Shown here: positions 1 through 8,845 of the stretch, one piece after another | Numbering within the stretch: the stretch's first letter is position 1 | Layout: each line of letters opens with the position of its first letter | Virus record (IMG/VR): IMGVR_UViG_3300047548_000949 | Span: 1-30,372 of that record | Length of the DNA stretch: 30,372 nt | From: a virus | Direction: 5' to 3' (one strand) | The notes under the pieces: generated by a model | The model's database searches: none | What the model was told of the DNA's origin: nothing | The model's input: only the letters and a program-made list of their open reading frames with translations | Position numbers and translations under genes: made by a program

Positions 1-531
1 TGCGCATCTTCCAGACCTTCCGGAGGTGCCACTGTTACCTGAACTGCCAGAGGTTGCGCTGCTACCCGAACTTCCGGAGGTGCCACTGTTACCTGAACTG
101 CCAGAGGTTGCGCTGCTACCAGAACTGCCAGAGGTTGCGCTGCTACCGGAACTACCCGAAGTGGCACTGCTACCAGAACTTCCGGAGGTGCCACTGTTAC
201 CTGAACTGCCAGAGGTTGCGCTGCTACCAGAACTTCCGGAGGTTGCGCTCGTTCCTGAACTGCCCGAAGTGGCACTGCTACCAGAACTTCCGGAGGTTGC
301 GCTGCTACCAGAACTTCCGGAGGTTGCGCTCGTTCCTGAACTACCCGAAGTGGCACTGCTACCAGAACTCCCGGAGGTTGCGCTGCTACCAGAACTTCCG
401 GAGGTTGCGCTGCTACCCGAACTGCCAGAGGTTGCGCTACTGCCAGAACTTCCCGAAGTGGCACTGCTACCAGAACTTCCGGAGGTTGCGCTCGTTCCCG
501 AACTTCCGGAGGTACCAGAACTACCAGAGGT
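1..531 (-). repeat. 27-bp tandem repeat encoding a nine-residue Gly/Ser/Thr/Ala unit
   Basis: About nineteen near-identical 27-bp units run head to tail from the left edge and degrade near 500-531, where shorter six-residue units appear. On the coding strand each unit reads roughly TSGSSGSSA, with Gly/Ala and Ser/Thr exchanges. The period is a multiple of three, so unit gain or loss keeps the frame. Part of the array lies outside the window, so total copy number is unknown. Confidence 0.9.
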
Positions 532-1185
532 ACCATTAAATCCAGAAGTCCCAGAATCTGTAACAGTAAAACCGGTAATTGTTATAGTACCACCTGTATT
601 ATCGTATAATGTTAATGTTGTAGTACCGGATGAATATGTACCCCCAGTTAAATATACTTCTGGATTATATTTAACCCAATTAGCATTTTCTTTTGTTACA
701 CCACTAATACCTTCTATTGTATTTCCAGTCCACCACGATATAAACGCAGCACCTTGCGGTGTATCGTCTGTACATTGAAAACCCGTACCTATGTTAATTA
801 AAGAACCACTATTTTGGGCGTTATTAAATAATGTTTCGTAATTGTGTATGTTAAATTGGTAAACTGTGCTTGTTTCGTAAACAAAAGCCAACATACCTAA
901 TCTACGACGTCCAGAAGAAATACCATCAGAATATAAATTTATTACATTTGACGTATTGAGAGGTGCATTATAAGAAAAATCAATAGGTATTGTATTGCCT
1001 GAATATAGTATAGTACCACTATCACCAACAGGTATGGTAAAGGATAAATCAGAAAGATTAAAAACCTCAACATAACCGCCAATCTGAAAAGCACTAAAAT
1101 TAGTTCCGGTATTAGATTCTGGGCTAACAGAAACCGGGCCACTATTTAATACCTGAGATGTTGGGTTTTTAAAATCAAAACTCAT
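1..1185 (-). CDS. Gly/Ser/Thr-repeat tail or fibre-like protein, 3' end beyond window
   Basis: The frame is open from an ATG at 1185 to the left edge (395 codons), so the C-terminus is missing. Residues 1 to about 205 are a non-repetitive, beta-rich-looking region beginning MSFDFKNPTSQ. From about residue 210 onward the protein is almost entirely a nine-residue repeat of the type TSGSSGSSA, with Gly, Ser, Thr and Ala only. Such collagen-like or GTS-type repeats are common in extended phage tail-fibre and adhesin shafts; that role is inferred. The start is one base downstream of the stop of the preceding Pro/Thr-linker gene, so the two are very probably co-transcribed and translationally coupled. 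The repeat DNA is much more G+C-rich (about 60%) than its surroundings. I do not recognise the N-terminal domain. Confidence 0.8.
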   Translation of the reverse strand, partial: MSFDFKNPTSQVLNSGPVSVSPESNTGTNFSAFQIGGYVEVFNLSDLSFTIPVGDSGTILYSGNTIPIDFSYNAPLNTSNVINLYSDGISSGRRRLGMLAFVYETSTVYQFNIHNYETLFNNAQNSGSLINIGTGFQCTDDTPQGAAFISWWTGNTIEGISGVTKENANWVKYNPEVYLTGGTYSSGTTTLTLYDNTGGTITITGFTVTDSGTSGFNGTSGSSGTSGSSGTSATSGSSGSSATSGSSGSSATSGSSGSSATSGSSGSSATSGSSGSSATSGSSGTSATSGSSGSSATSGSSGSSATSGSSGTSATSGSSGSSATSGSSGNSGTSGSSGSSATSGSSGSSATSGSSGSSATSGSSGNSGTSGSSGSSATSGSSGNSGTSGRSGRCA

Positions 1186-1186
1186 T

Positions 1187-2533
1187 TTAATTTGTTAAAG
1201 AATTACCTTTGAAATAAATATTAAACAATGAATTATCAAGTCTCATGTTCGGCATACCAAAGGTTGTGTATAAACGATATATGCCAGCAGGTATTGTAGA
1301 GCCTGTATAATCAAATGTTAAATCATAGTATGTTTCATTCATATTTACGGGAATCATTGAATTAGGATTACCAAAATCATTGACCCCTATGTTGTTCACC
1401 TTAAAACCATTTGTAGCTCCAGTGGAAATAATCCAAGTGTACCAAGCAAGACCAGAAACAGTTCCAGCAGAAACCTCATAAGTCTTAAATAAATAAGGTT
1501 GCACTAAATTACCATATGCGTCAACACTACCACCAAGTGTGACAATATCTGCAACACCAACTGAAGGGGAGTTACCACCCCAACCAGAATATGAAATATA
1601 CCTGTTCATTTGGCTTGCTAACATTACACTATTTGTAGATGGCGCTAAACCATTTGAAAATCCACGGAATGAAGATGAACCAGAACCCATCCATTCGTTG
1701 AAGTTTACATTTTCGCTTATAGGTTCTATAAATAAATAAGCGTGGTATAAGGTATTACTTGGTGTTATTGAAGGGGTAAGTGTGGGGGTATTTGTTGGGG
1801 TTATGCTAGGGGTTGGTGTTATTGTTGGAGTTGGGGTATTTGTTGGGGTAGGACAGGCCGTGGAGCCTGTTATGAATCCATTATTATCCACCCCATAACA
1901 AACACCGTTTATCACAAACCTTGTTTCTGCCGACCAAGTGTTTGAAACATTATTTTGACAGTTAGATAAACCTAAAAAGTATTGTTTACCTATAGAACCG
2001 TCAAAATTTGCATAACGACCAAATATTGGGTTATTAGGATTGTTAGCACATGTTAAGTTACAACCAATATTATTTAAATCCCTAGCCACCGAAAATACCT
2101 TGCAACCAAAAGGTGTCGGTGTAACTGTATTTGTTGGAGTCGGTGTTATAGTATTGGTGGGCGTGTTTGTGGGGGTTATAAAAGGAGAATTAGTTGGGGT
2201 TTGAGTATTTGTCGGGGTGACAGTATTAGTTGGTGTATTTGTGGGTGTTTTGGTTGGGGTTCTAGTGGGTGTTGGTGTTTGAGTCGGAGTGGGGGTTGGG
2301 CTTGTACATTCTATACTTAAAGTAACCCCGGACAATAAAACAGAACGCTCTATGCCAGAATAGATGGGTGTGGAACCAGTAGAGTTTAGGTATATATTAA
2401 ATGGGCCGGAAGCATCAGAAGTTTGACCCAAATAAATTGTATATGTAGAACATCCATTTACAGTTAACTGCTCCTCTATGTAATTTGTGCAAGTATCAGA
2501 TTCGTTAACTATAAATACTGAATAAATAGACAT
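1187..2533 (-). CDS. Modular structural protein with two Pro/Thr linkers
   Basis: 448 residues with an ATG start. Four modules are visible: an N-terminal domain (about 1-77), a Pro/Thr linker (about 78-141) built from PTPT and PTNT units, a small Cys-containing domain (about 142-227), a second Pro/Thr linker (about 228-260), and a C-terminal domain (about 261-448) rich in Gly, Asn and aromatic residues. Pro/Thr linkers of this kind are extended spacers between folded domains in surface proteins and large-phage tail proteins. A tail-fibre or decoration role is inferred from this and from its place in the tail cassette. A candidate late promoter lies 14 bases before the start. The next gene begins one base after its stop. 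I recognise none of the three folded domains. Confidence 0.8.
   Translation of the reverse strand: MSIYSVFIVNESDTCTNYIEEQLTVNGCSTYTIYLGQTSDASGPFNIYLNSTGSTPIYSGIERSVLLSGVTLSIECTSPTPTPTQTPTPTRTPTKTPTNTPTNTVTPTNTQTPTNSPFITPTNTPTNTITPTPTNTVTPTPFGCKVFSVARDLNNIGCNLTCANNPNNPIFGRYANFDGSIGKQYFLGLSNCQNNVSNTWSAETRFVINGVCYGVDNNGFITGSTACPTPTNTPTPTITPTPSITPTNTPTLTPSITPSNTLYHAYLFIEPISENVNFNEWMGSGSSSFRGFSNGLAPSTNSVMLASQMNRYISYSGWGGNSPSVGVADIVTLGGSVDAYGNLVQPYLFKTYEVSAGTVSGLAWYTWIISTGATNGFKVNNIGVNDFGNPNSMIPVNMNETYYDLTFDYTGSTIPAGIYRLYTTFGMPNMRLDNSLFNIYFKGNSLTN
1754..1852 (-). repeat. Pro/Thr-rich linker repeat (second)
   Basis: This stretch encodes residues 228-260 of the modular protein. It is a run of Pro-Thr pairs alternating with Asn, Ile, Ser or Leu. 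The coding-strand DNA is a degenerate short tandem of CC(N)AC(N) codon pairs, seen on the plus strand as repeated GTTGGGGT-like words. Confidence 0.8.
2111..2302 (-). repeat. Pro/Thr-rich linker repeat (first)
   Basis: This stretch encodes residues 78-141 of the modular protein, about 64 residues dominated by Pro and Thr with interspersed Asn, Gln, Arg, Lys and Val. It is an imperfect tandem of two- to four-residue units (TPT, TNT) joining the N-terminal domain to the small Cys-containing domain. Confidence 0.8.
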
Positions 2534-2540
2534 CCAACGT

Positions 2541-2554
2541 TTTGAAAATAAATA
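2541..2554 (-). promoter_or_regulatory. Candidate late promoter motif upstream of the Pro/Thr-linker gene
   Basis: The coding strand carries CTATTTAT followed by TTTCAAA, ending shortly before the ATG at 2533; 14 bases lie between the TATTTAT core and the start. It matches the motif shared by six leaders in this window. A role in late transcription is inferred from distribution only. Confidence 0.55.
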
Positions 2555-2555
2555 G

Positions 2556-2825
2556 TCAAATTAGTTGGTTTTGAACTATAGTAATAGTAAAATTACAGTT
2601 ATAAGAACAATTCAATATTTTATAATACCCTATGTTGTTAGAATCTACCAATTTAACTAATATCTCTGGAATGTTATTAAATATAGTTGGTGGTTGGAAA
2701 GTTTGATTGGGAGGTATAGTAGATGATATAGTACCCAATAAAGTGCTGTTTTCTCCACGTATGTCAGAAACATAAACATCAAATGGTGTAGTTCCGGTTA
2801 GGCCGACAAATATTAACCTATTCAT
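2556..2825 (-). CDS. Small hypothetical protein of the tail cassette
   Basis: 89 residues beginning [12 protein letters not shown] prefer the ATG at 2825 because it overlaps the TGA stop of the upstream SprB-repeat gene as ATGA, the classic coupling arrangement; a GTG three codons upstream (2834) is possible. The protein is rich in Thr, Ile and Asn, predicted mostly beta, with two Cys close together near the C-terminus (CSYNC). There is no signal peptide or membrane segment. Its position between the SprB-repeat protein and the Pro/Thr-linker protein suggests a small tail-tip, fibre-connector or decoration subunit. That is inference, and I do not recognise the family. Confidence 0.7.
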   Translation of the reverse strand: MNRLIFVGLTGTTPFDVYVSDIRGENSTLLGTISSTIPPNQTFQPPTIFNNIPEILVKLVDSNNIGYYKILNCSYNCNFTITIVQNQLI

Positions 2826-4948
2826 GTTGAACACATTATATTATAATCAATTTTAAGTTTAGCCTCTATAACCTGACCATTTAAATTTGTAGAACTTGGT
2901 GCGGATATTATTTTTATTGTATTTGTTATGGGGTTAAGTTCTAGCGATTCTATGCCCGGTATTGTAGATATTAAATCCTTAATTGAATTATACCATAAGT
3001 TATCTGCGGGTATATCGGTTCTGCTGTAACCAGTATAAAAAACTTGTGAATTTGTAAAACCAGAAGGGGTTACGGACACCTCCGCCGAATAAATAGCACT
3101 AATCAAAACACATCCTGTATTACCACTAGTAAGGTCGGCATATCCTTCATTTAACAATTCAAACATTCCTCTTTTACTTGAGGAACCCACTTCAAAATTT
3201 TGGTCAAAAACTGAATATGTTTCATAGGATTCATATACAATTGGACAAGATATTATCGCTGTCCTACTTAAAGAACAACCATTTCCATCAACTATGGTTA
3301 AACTATAAGTGCCACCACTTAAATTACTAGCTGTTATGGTTTGTGGGTTTCCAGAAACATTAGAAGACCATTGATAAGTGAAAGGAGGCGTTCCGCTATT
3401 TATGAAAGCTGTTATTTGCCCACTATTGCCATCACCACAAGATGTTGTTGATAACGAAAAATCAAGAGGTGCGCTCTGGGAAACTATTACATTCATATCT
3501 TGCCTACAACCAGTTGAATCAGATACACCAACAATGTGTTGCCCACTTGAAACATTATAAAAAGTATGTCCAGTTAATGAAGTATCAAAACCAACACCAT
3601 CTAAATAATATGTAAATGGTGAAGTGCCTCCAGTTGATTGGTACACATATATTTTACCATTATTTGAACCACATGTTGTGCCAGTAGTTGATGCCGATAT
3701 TGTGAATTTATTTTCGGTTAAAATAATAACTTCTTCAGAATAAGTGCAACCAGAAGAATCTGTAACACCCACTGTATATGTACCAGAAGAAAGACCTGTA
3801 AATACAAATGAAGTAGATGAATTTGAATAGGTTGAAGTCCCTCCGGTTGGGTTTATAATATAATAAGAATATGGAAAAGAACCCCCATTTATGGACATAC
3901 TTATCTGACCATCTGAATTGGAACAATAAGAATTTTCAGATACGATATTAACACTTGATATGTTATTTGGTGATAATAAAGGTACCGTTTGTGTATATGA
4001 ACACAGAGAAGAATCCCTAGTATAAACAGAATAAACTCCGGGAGATAATCCGCTCAAAATAAATTCCCTGCTATATGTGGTCTCAATATTACCAGTACTT
4101 GCAGAATAACAAAATGGAGGTGTACCACCTGTTGTGTAGAATAATATAGAACCGTCGGCAGAAAAACAAGTGGGAGGTGTAGGTGTTGCAAAACCAAAAC
4201 CCACAGGTTCTACTTTTTCAACTATTGCCGATTTTGTTAATCTACAATTATTTGAATCTGTAACAGTTACTGAATAAGAACCTTCGCTTAAACCAGTTAT
4301 GGTATTTCCAGTAGAATTATTACTCCAAAGATAAGAGTATGGTGGATAACCAGTTTGACCCGTAACATACAATTTACCGTTAGGTACAATATCACAGCTC
4401 GCATTCGCTACTGAAAATATTCCAAAATCAAAATCTGTTGATTCATTAATTATGAAGTATTCACTTCTACCAGTGCAACCACCCAAATCAGTTCCAACAA
4501 CGTAATATGTGTCAGCACTAAGTGAGTCGAAAATAAAAAAATCAGTGTTTATGGTAGCTGATTTAACATATGAATCCGAACTATTATATAAATCAAATGT
4601 TGAATATGAAAAATATGAATTAGTATTCCCAGTCATTGAGCCATTATCATTTCCACATGTACTATCTTTTGTTTGAGAAACAGATACACACATCCCAGAA
4701 GAAACTGGAATTGTAACCAAAAAACTTTGGTTTGTAGGTAATGTGGAATCATTTAATTGTAAAAGATAATTGCCATGATAAAGTCCAGTTCTTGTTGAAG
4801 AAGAACTTGTATTATCGTAATTTAAATTAGGTTCTAACCAATTAACAACATAAGGAGGTGTCCCCCCGGTCAACGTTATATTTATTGCACCAGAACTATT
4901 CGATTGACAATCGCCAGTTACTAATATTTTATAATCAAAAGCAGCCAT
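2822..4948 (-). CDS. SprB-repeat (Ig-like) adhesin-type tail protein
   Basis: 708 residues from an ATG at 4948 that shares its A with the TAA stop of the upstream gene; a TTG at 4954 is a less likely start. Residues about 11-565 form seven repeats of roughly 60-75 residues. Each opens with a Cys-containing segment followed by G.I.....GG.PPY, then a G.Y.V.V.D..GC close (for example SCDIVPNGKLYV and GSYSVTVTDSNNC). This is the SprB-repeat pattern known from Bacteroidetes gliding-motility adhesins and other secreted surface proteins. Residues about 569-708 are a different, non-repetitive C-terminal domain. In a phage tail cassette the likely role is an extended host-contact fibre or adhesin. No signal peptide is present, consistent with a virion protein. 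The repeat family assignment is fairly sure; the binding target is unknown. Confidence 0.85.
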   Translation of the reverse strand: MAAFDYKILVTGDCQSNSSGAINITLTGGTPPYVVNWLEPNLNYDNTSSSSTRTGLYHGNYLLQLNDSTLPTNQSFLVTIPVSSGMCVSVSQTKDSTCGNDNGSMTGNTNSYFSYSTFDLYNSSDSYVKSATINTDFFIFDSLSADTYYVVGTDLGGCTGRSEYFIINESTDFDFGIFSVANASCDIVPNGKLYVTGQTGYPPYSYLWSNNSTGNTITGLSEGSYSVTVTDSNNCRLTKSAIVEKVEPVGFGFATPTPPTCFSADGSILFYTTGGTPPFCYSASTGNIETTYSREFILSGLSPGVYSVYTRDSSLCSYTQTVPLLSPNNISSVNIVSENSYCSNSDGQISMSINGGSFPYSYYIINPTGGTSTYSNSSTSFVFTGLSSGTYTVGVTDSSGCTYSEEVIILTENKFTISASTTGTTCGSNNGKIYVYQSTGGTSPFTYYLDGVGFDTSLTGHTFYNVSSGQHIVGVSDSTGCRQDMNVIVSQSAPLDFSLSTTSCGDGNSGQITAFINSGTPPFTYQWSSNVSGNPQTITASNLSGGTYSLTIVDGNGCSLSRTAIISCPIVYESYETYSVFDQNFEVGSSSKRGMFELLNEGYADLTSGNTGCVLISAIYSAEVSVTPSGFTNSQVFYTGYSRTDIPADNLWYNSIKDLISTIPGIESLELNPITNTIKIISAPSSTNLNGQVIEAKLKIDYNIMCST
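3254..4918 (-). repeat. Seven SprB-like protein repeats
   Basis: Protein-level repeats begin near residues 14, 98, 185, 261, 342, 426 and 504 of the adhesin-type gene. Each shows an N-terminal Cys, a GG.PPY-like turn and a C-terminal D..GC. They are divergent at the DNA level, so they are old duplications and unlike the nearly identical 27-bp array at the left edge. Confidence 0.8.
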
Positions 4949-7911
4949 TAACAACTTATTTTAATGTCTAACCCCACACTTAAAGTTACTTTGTTATCAT
5001 TCAAGTAACAATCAGGGGAATATAAAGTCATAATACCATTGTATAAATAATAATCATACCCATATTCTTTAACCTGTTCAAAACCAGTCAATATACCATA
5101 TAACCAAGAAGAACCTATTGGGGCATCATCAGAACCATAACCATAATAAAAAGGAAATTTAACTATTTGAACATTCCCAATTTTCAAATCAACATACCAA
5201 ATGCTTCTGACTGTTTCGTATAGACAGTTTTTATCATTCAATCCCAAATCAGACCTCATGTGGTTTAACCTATCTGCCAACATAGATTTAAAATTGGAAA
5301 CAAAGTCCGTTGAATTTTCCCAAGGGTATAAATCAAAACTAACTTGTGATTTCCCACAATTGAAATCAAAAACATTCCCTATTATTATTTCATCTGATTT
5401 GGGTACTTTTAAAAGCTGACAACCTCTTTGCCTTCTGTAAGCAAATTTTTGCCTATGGAATATAGAGTTCTCAAATTTCAAACCTGTTTTCCATAGTGTT
5501 GTGGCCGGAACCATCTGCTCTATCAAATTAACCCAATACTGGTTTAAACCTTGTACATATTCTATTATTTTCTGATATGTGTATTTATTATTTGGTATAC
5601 CAGTAGTTTCTTCGGATTCGATGTATTTCCAAAATATAGAATCCAGCGTAGGATAACCCCCAGTCTTGCCGTCGGTTATGTACATTCTGTTTCTAACATT
5701 TATCATGTTTTTCCAGAAAGTTTGAGCAAATTCAAAGAAACTTTTGTTTTTTGGTTTAGGGTTTATATAAGTCCAGTCAACACCACCTATCTGCGGATAA
5801 GGGTTTGTAAGACCTGTGTTTGGTATTGGGTAATCATACCTAACTGACTCATCCCAAACATCATAAACTAAACCAATCGAAGGGTTTATGAAAATATCTA
5901 CATTTTTTGAATTTAAAACCAACCTTTCATCATCAGTATAATAGTATGCGTCATAACCACCATCAACCGATATTCGTGTTTTATTATTACTATAAACCCA
6001 AGATTTTTTATTGTCAATCGTTTTGGTCAATTTAAAACCTTCGTTCATATAAGGAAACTTTATGAACCTATCCAAATATTTCTGCCCGTAAGTGAAGGGT
6101 TCCAAACTTGTTTGAATGTCTATATTTTGACCTGTATAAACCTGACCGTTTAATGTTACCAAATCTGGACTCCTATGTTCCGGTGTAGATTGATACCAAC
6201 CAGCGCCCTTTTGAAAGTAAAACAAGTCTGTATTTCTGGGTGTAGAAGGATAACCTTCTGAGTCTAATGGATAATCTGATTTTTCAATGTTAATACTTTG
6301 ATAAAAATTTCTAGTGGTAAATCCAGTAAAAGTAGTGCCTCTTATTTTAAATGTTACATCGTTTTGATATACAGGTTCTTGAATTACATAAGTACCACCA
6401 CTTATTTTGGCATATTTGGAATTAAAATCTTCTATGTTTATCTTTTGGTCTGCTAAATAGATATATTCATTAAATTCTATCAAAGGGTCTGGGGCACCAA
6501 TTAATCTAAGCAAAAATTCAATTGAACGTCTAGTCCCTTTAGAACGAAATAGATAAGCTGAGTTTATTATTAAATTTCTATAAAAAGCAAAGTTTAATTC
6601 GTTTGGGGTCTGCGCCCTTGCATAGCCCGGATATGTTACATCTGTGGTATTCCCAAATATACTATCCAAAAAACTCTCATTTGTTATTGGGGATATGTTT
6701 GTGTCCCAACCTAATGTTTTTGCCAAATTAACAAGTAATTGAGATGGAATATCGTTACTTGGATTATAATTAACAGAATTTACATAAGCAATACCGTCTA
6801 TGAATTTTTTTATTTCGTCAAAACTTCTGCCATATATTTGAAGTATTGATTCAACTTTCCTACCCAAGGTATCAAATTCTTTAAGGGAATCGGATACCAA
6901 AAATCTGGATATTAAATTGGTTTTGAAAGAATCCATAATGTCTGCAACATTCTGCAATTCTTCCAAATAAGTGTCAAAGGCTGGTGTGCGTATATCTAAG
7001 TTCCAAGAACCCTCTCTTGGCCATGTTACTTGCCTTTTGTCTAAGTAAAATTGCCCATAATCATTTTGTTCCGGTATTTGGAAAATGGCAGTATATATAG
7101 GGTCAATTAACCTATTTAAAAGGTATTGTTCTATTTCGTCAAAAGAATCCTTAAAAATCCTATCTACGACATAATCATTCGGTCTTATTTTATAAGGCAA
7201 GACTGTTTGTGTTAGACCGCTAAAAGGATTTCCTTGAACATAAAAAGCCAAACTTCCAGTTAACAAAGACTGTGAAGGAGACAAAGAAAGGATTTTGTAT
7301 ATATTGTCATTTATATCTATACAATAATCCAAATATGTTGATGGTAAGTCTCTATAAGGGGATACTGGTATCTCACTATAAGTAATGTTGTTTTTAGAAT
7401 TAACCGAATAGTCTATACCAAAAGGGTTGAAAAATCGGTTTACATTTACCTCAAAATATGTTTCATCGTTAACCGAATCGTATGATATATTTTCTGCTGT
7501 ATAGCCACTAAGAAGGTTAATATTGAATTGTTCAACATCAATGGACGCTGGAAAATAGTTTATTATCTTTGTTACTGAAACGCTAAACCTCTTAGATAAA
7601 GAACCGTATAATGAAAAATTTAATACCTGAGATATATCATAATTAGGATAAATCCTTACTTCGTTAGATAGAAAAACCCTGTTTTGTTGTTCGTTTAATA
7701 TATTGAGTTTATCTAATGTTATCGGTTCGTTGAAAGAACCTATGCTGAAAGTTCTTACAACTCTTTCTAATACATTTGAAGTAAATTCAAAATTACCACC
7801 TGTTAGGCCACCCCCCGATACTGTTTGTAAACCAACTATATCGTCAGAAAATGTCCCCCCGCCGCTACCCGGCCTTGGTGGATAAAAATATTTTCCTATC
7901 GGGTCAGACAT
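4948..7911 (-). CDS. Large tail/baseplate protein with tail-protein-I-like segment
   Basis: 987 residues with an ATG start. The N-terminus is Gly/Pro-rich (PPRPGSGGG). Around residues 437-474 a segment reads like YRNLIINSAYLFRSKGT followed by RRSIEFLLRLIG. It resembles the helical R.KGT...L..LLRL.G signature of phage tail protein I / P2 gpI-type baseplate proteins; I recognise this only by pattern. Much of the rest is Tyr/Asn-rich and beta-looking. The stop shares a base with the next ATG (TAATG), and its own ATG overlaps the upstream stop in the same way. The gene is therefore the second of a four-gene coupled block running from 8816 to 2556. A baseplate-periphery or tail-tip role is likely, but the exact T4 counterpart is not clear. 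Confidence 0.75.
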   Translation of the reverse strand: MSDPIGKYFYPPRPGSGGGTFSDDIVGLQTVSGGGLTGGNFEFTSNVLERVVRTFSIGSFNEPITLDKLNILNEQQNRVFLSNEVRIYPNYDISQVLNFSLYGSLSKRFSVSVTKIINYFPASIDVEQFNINLLSGYTAENISYDSVNDETYFEVNVNRFFNPFGIDYSVNSKNNITYSEIPVSPYRDLPSTYLDYCIDINDNIYKILSLSPSQSLLTGSLAFYVQGNPFSGLTQTVLPYKIRPNDYVVDRIFKDSFDEIEQYLLNRLIDPIYTAIFQIPEQNDYGQFYLDKRQVTWPREGSWNLDIRTPAFDTYLEELQNVADIMDSFKTNLISRFLVSDSLKEFDTLGRKVESILQIYGRSFDEIKKFIDGIAYVNSVNYNPSNDIPSQLLVNLAKTLGWDTNISPITNESFLDSIFGNTTDVTYPGYARAQTPNELNFAFYRNLIINSAYLFRSKGTRRSIEFLLRLIGAPDPLIEFNEYIYLADQKINIEDFNSKYAKISGGTYVIQEPVYQNDVTFKIRGTTFTGFTTRNFYQSINIEKSDYPLDSEGYPSTPRNTDLFYFQKGAGWYQSTPEHRSPDLVTLNGQVYTGQNIDIQTSLEPFTYGQKYLDRFIKFPYMNEGFKLTKTIDNKKSWVYSNNKTRISVDGGYDAYYYTDDERLVLNSKNVDIFINPSIGLVYDVWDESVRYDYPIPNTGLTNPYPQIGGVDWTYINPKPKNKSFFEFAQTFWKNMINVRNRMYITDGKTGGYPTLDSIFWKYIESEETTGIPNNKYTYQKIIEYVQGLNQYWVNLIEQMVPATTLWKTGLKFENSIFHRQKFAYRRQRGCQLLKVPKSDEIIIGNVFDFNCGKSQVSFDLYPWENSTDFVSNFKSMLADRLNHMRSDLGLNDKNCLYETVRSIWYVDLKIGNVQIVKFPFYYGYGSDDAPIGSSWLYGILTGFEQVKEYGYDYYLYNGIMTLYSPDCYLNDNKVTLSVGLDIKISC

Positions 7912-8816
7912 TAAGTAGTTATGTTTGCGAAATTCTTAGAGAAATCTATATCGTCACCCCTATCTTCCCTTACTTCATATAGTAATGAATTAAATTGGTT
8001 ACGAACTTCATATAAATTATACTGTTTGTAAATGTTATTTGAATTGTCATAAATCGTATATATACCGTCATCCACAGATTTAGTTTGATTTCCGTACAAC
8101 GCTATTGCAAGGGTTGATATGTCATGCTCAGCCATTTCTATTTCTACTGAAACTGGGTTGAAAAAAGTATTTGTTATTATAACGTTTTGGTTTGGTTGTC
8201 CAATGTAAGGTGTTGCATTTGGCTTGTTCGTTGGGGATGTTGAAGGAGTTAACGTTAAAAACAACAAATTTGTGTTTCCATCAACATACCTATAACGAAC
8301 TGATTTTTGAACTGTGTTAGTTTGATTTGTTACAACTGGCTCACAATAAAAAGAAGATGTTATAATTCTAAAAAAATTGGGTATCTTGCTGCCATCACTA
8401 TTTAAATATTCTACCCTAAAACCGACTAAACCTTGTGGCACAAATTTGTTTCTATATTTTTGAGGTACATTGTTTAAATCAATAACCAATCCCTTCACGC
8501 TTGGTAATGCGCTAAGTATTCCGCAGTCAGTTATGACGGTTCTAATTTGAGCGGGTCTTAGATACAGTGTATAAAACCCAAGCTCTGTGAACTCCTCGGC
8601 ACTTAACGTTAGGTTATAAAGTCCACCAAGTATTTCATTGTTTTGACCTCCAGTTGTTTGATTATTAAAATATGGTCTTAATAATGTTGTCGCGTCTAAA
8701 GTTTTTAAAACAAAATTATCTGTTTGGTCTCGTGTTGGTGTATACACCATTACTATTTCCACATCTTCCGGCGAAACATCGCTCGGCCTATTTGTACCAT
8801 ATGAGCCTATTGCCAC
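7911..8816 (-). CDS. Hypothetical tail-cassette protein (301 aa)
   Basis: The start is GTG at 8816, with an A-rich stretch just before it; no better ATG lies nearby upstream. The 301 residues are soluble-looking, rich in Asn, Thr and aromatic residues, with no signal peptide or membrane span. The segment TLTPSTSPTNKPNATP (about residues 188-203) is a short Pro/Thr linker reminiscent of those in the 448-residue protein downstream. A candidate late promoter sits 16 bases upstream, making this the first gene of a block of four tightly overlapping genes. I do not recognise the family. Context suggests a baseplate or fibre-attachment component. Confidence 0.75.
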   Translation of the reverse strand: MAIGSYGTNRPSDVSPEDVEIVMVYTPTRDQTDNFVLKTLDATTLLRPYFNNQTTGGQNNEILGGLYNLTLSAEEFTELGFYTLYLRPAQIRTVITDCGILSALPSVKGLVIDLNNVPQKYRNKFVPQGLVGFRVEYLNSDGSKIPNFFRIITSSFYCEPVVTNQTNTVQKSVRYRYVDGNTNLLFLTLTPSTSPTNKPNATPYIGQPNQNVIITNTFFNPVSVEIEMAEHDISTLAIALYGNQTKSVDDGIYTIYDNSNNIYKQYNLYEVRNQFNSLLYEVREDRGDDIDFSKNFANITT

Positions 8817-8825
8817 TTATTCTTA

Positions 8826-8839
8826 TTTTAAGATAAATA
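8826..8839 (-). promoter_or_regulatory. Candidate late promoter motif upstream of the 301-aa gene
   Basis: The coding strand reads ATATTTAT followed by CTTAAAA, with 16 bases between the core and the GTG start at 8816. It lies in the only gap (8817-8845) between two blocks of overlapping genes, where a new transcription start is expected. Confidence 0.55.
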
Positions 8840-8845
8840 TTACAT

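Noticed and set aside
1-531. Possible CRISPR array
   Set aside because: The units are directly tandem with no unique spacers and are in frame with a long coding region.
26-778. Plus-strand open frame of 250 residues made of PELPEV repeats
   Set aside because: It is the antisense reading of the 27-bp array; a repeat without stops is open in several frames. The minus frame continues into a non-repetitive N-terminal domain, starts one base after the upstream stop and agrees with all neighbours.
942-1142. Minus-strand frame of 66 residues
   Set aside because: It is an out-of-frame shadow inside the N-terminal part of the left-edge repeat gene, whose frame is continuous from 1185 to the edge.
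5551-5847. Plus-strand frame of 98 residues and other plus-strand frames across the window
   Set aside because: All lie wholly inside large convincing minus-strand genes, lack leaders and recognisable domains, and have shadow-like composition.
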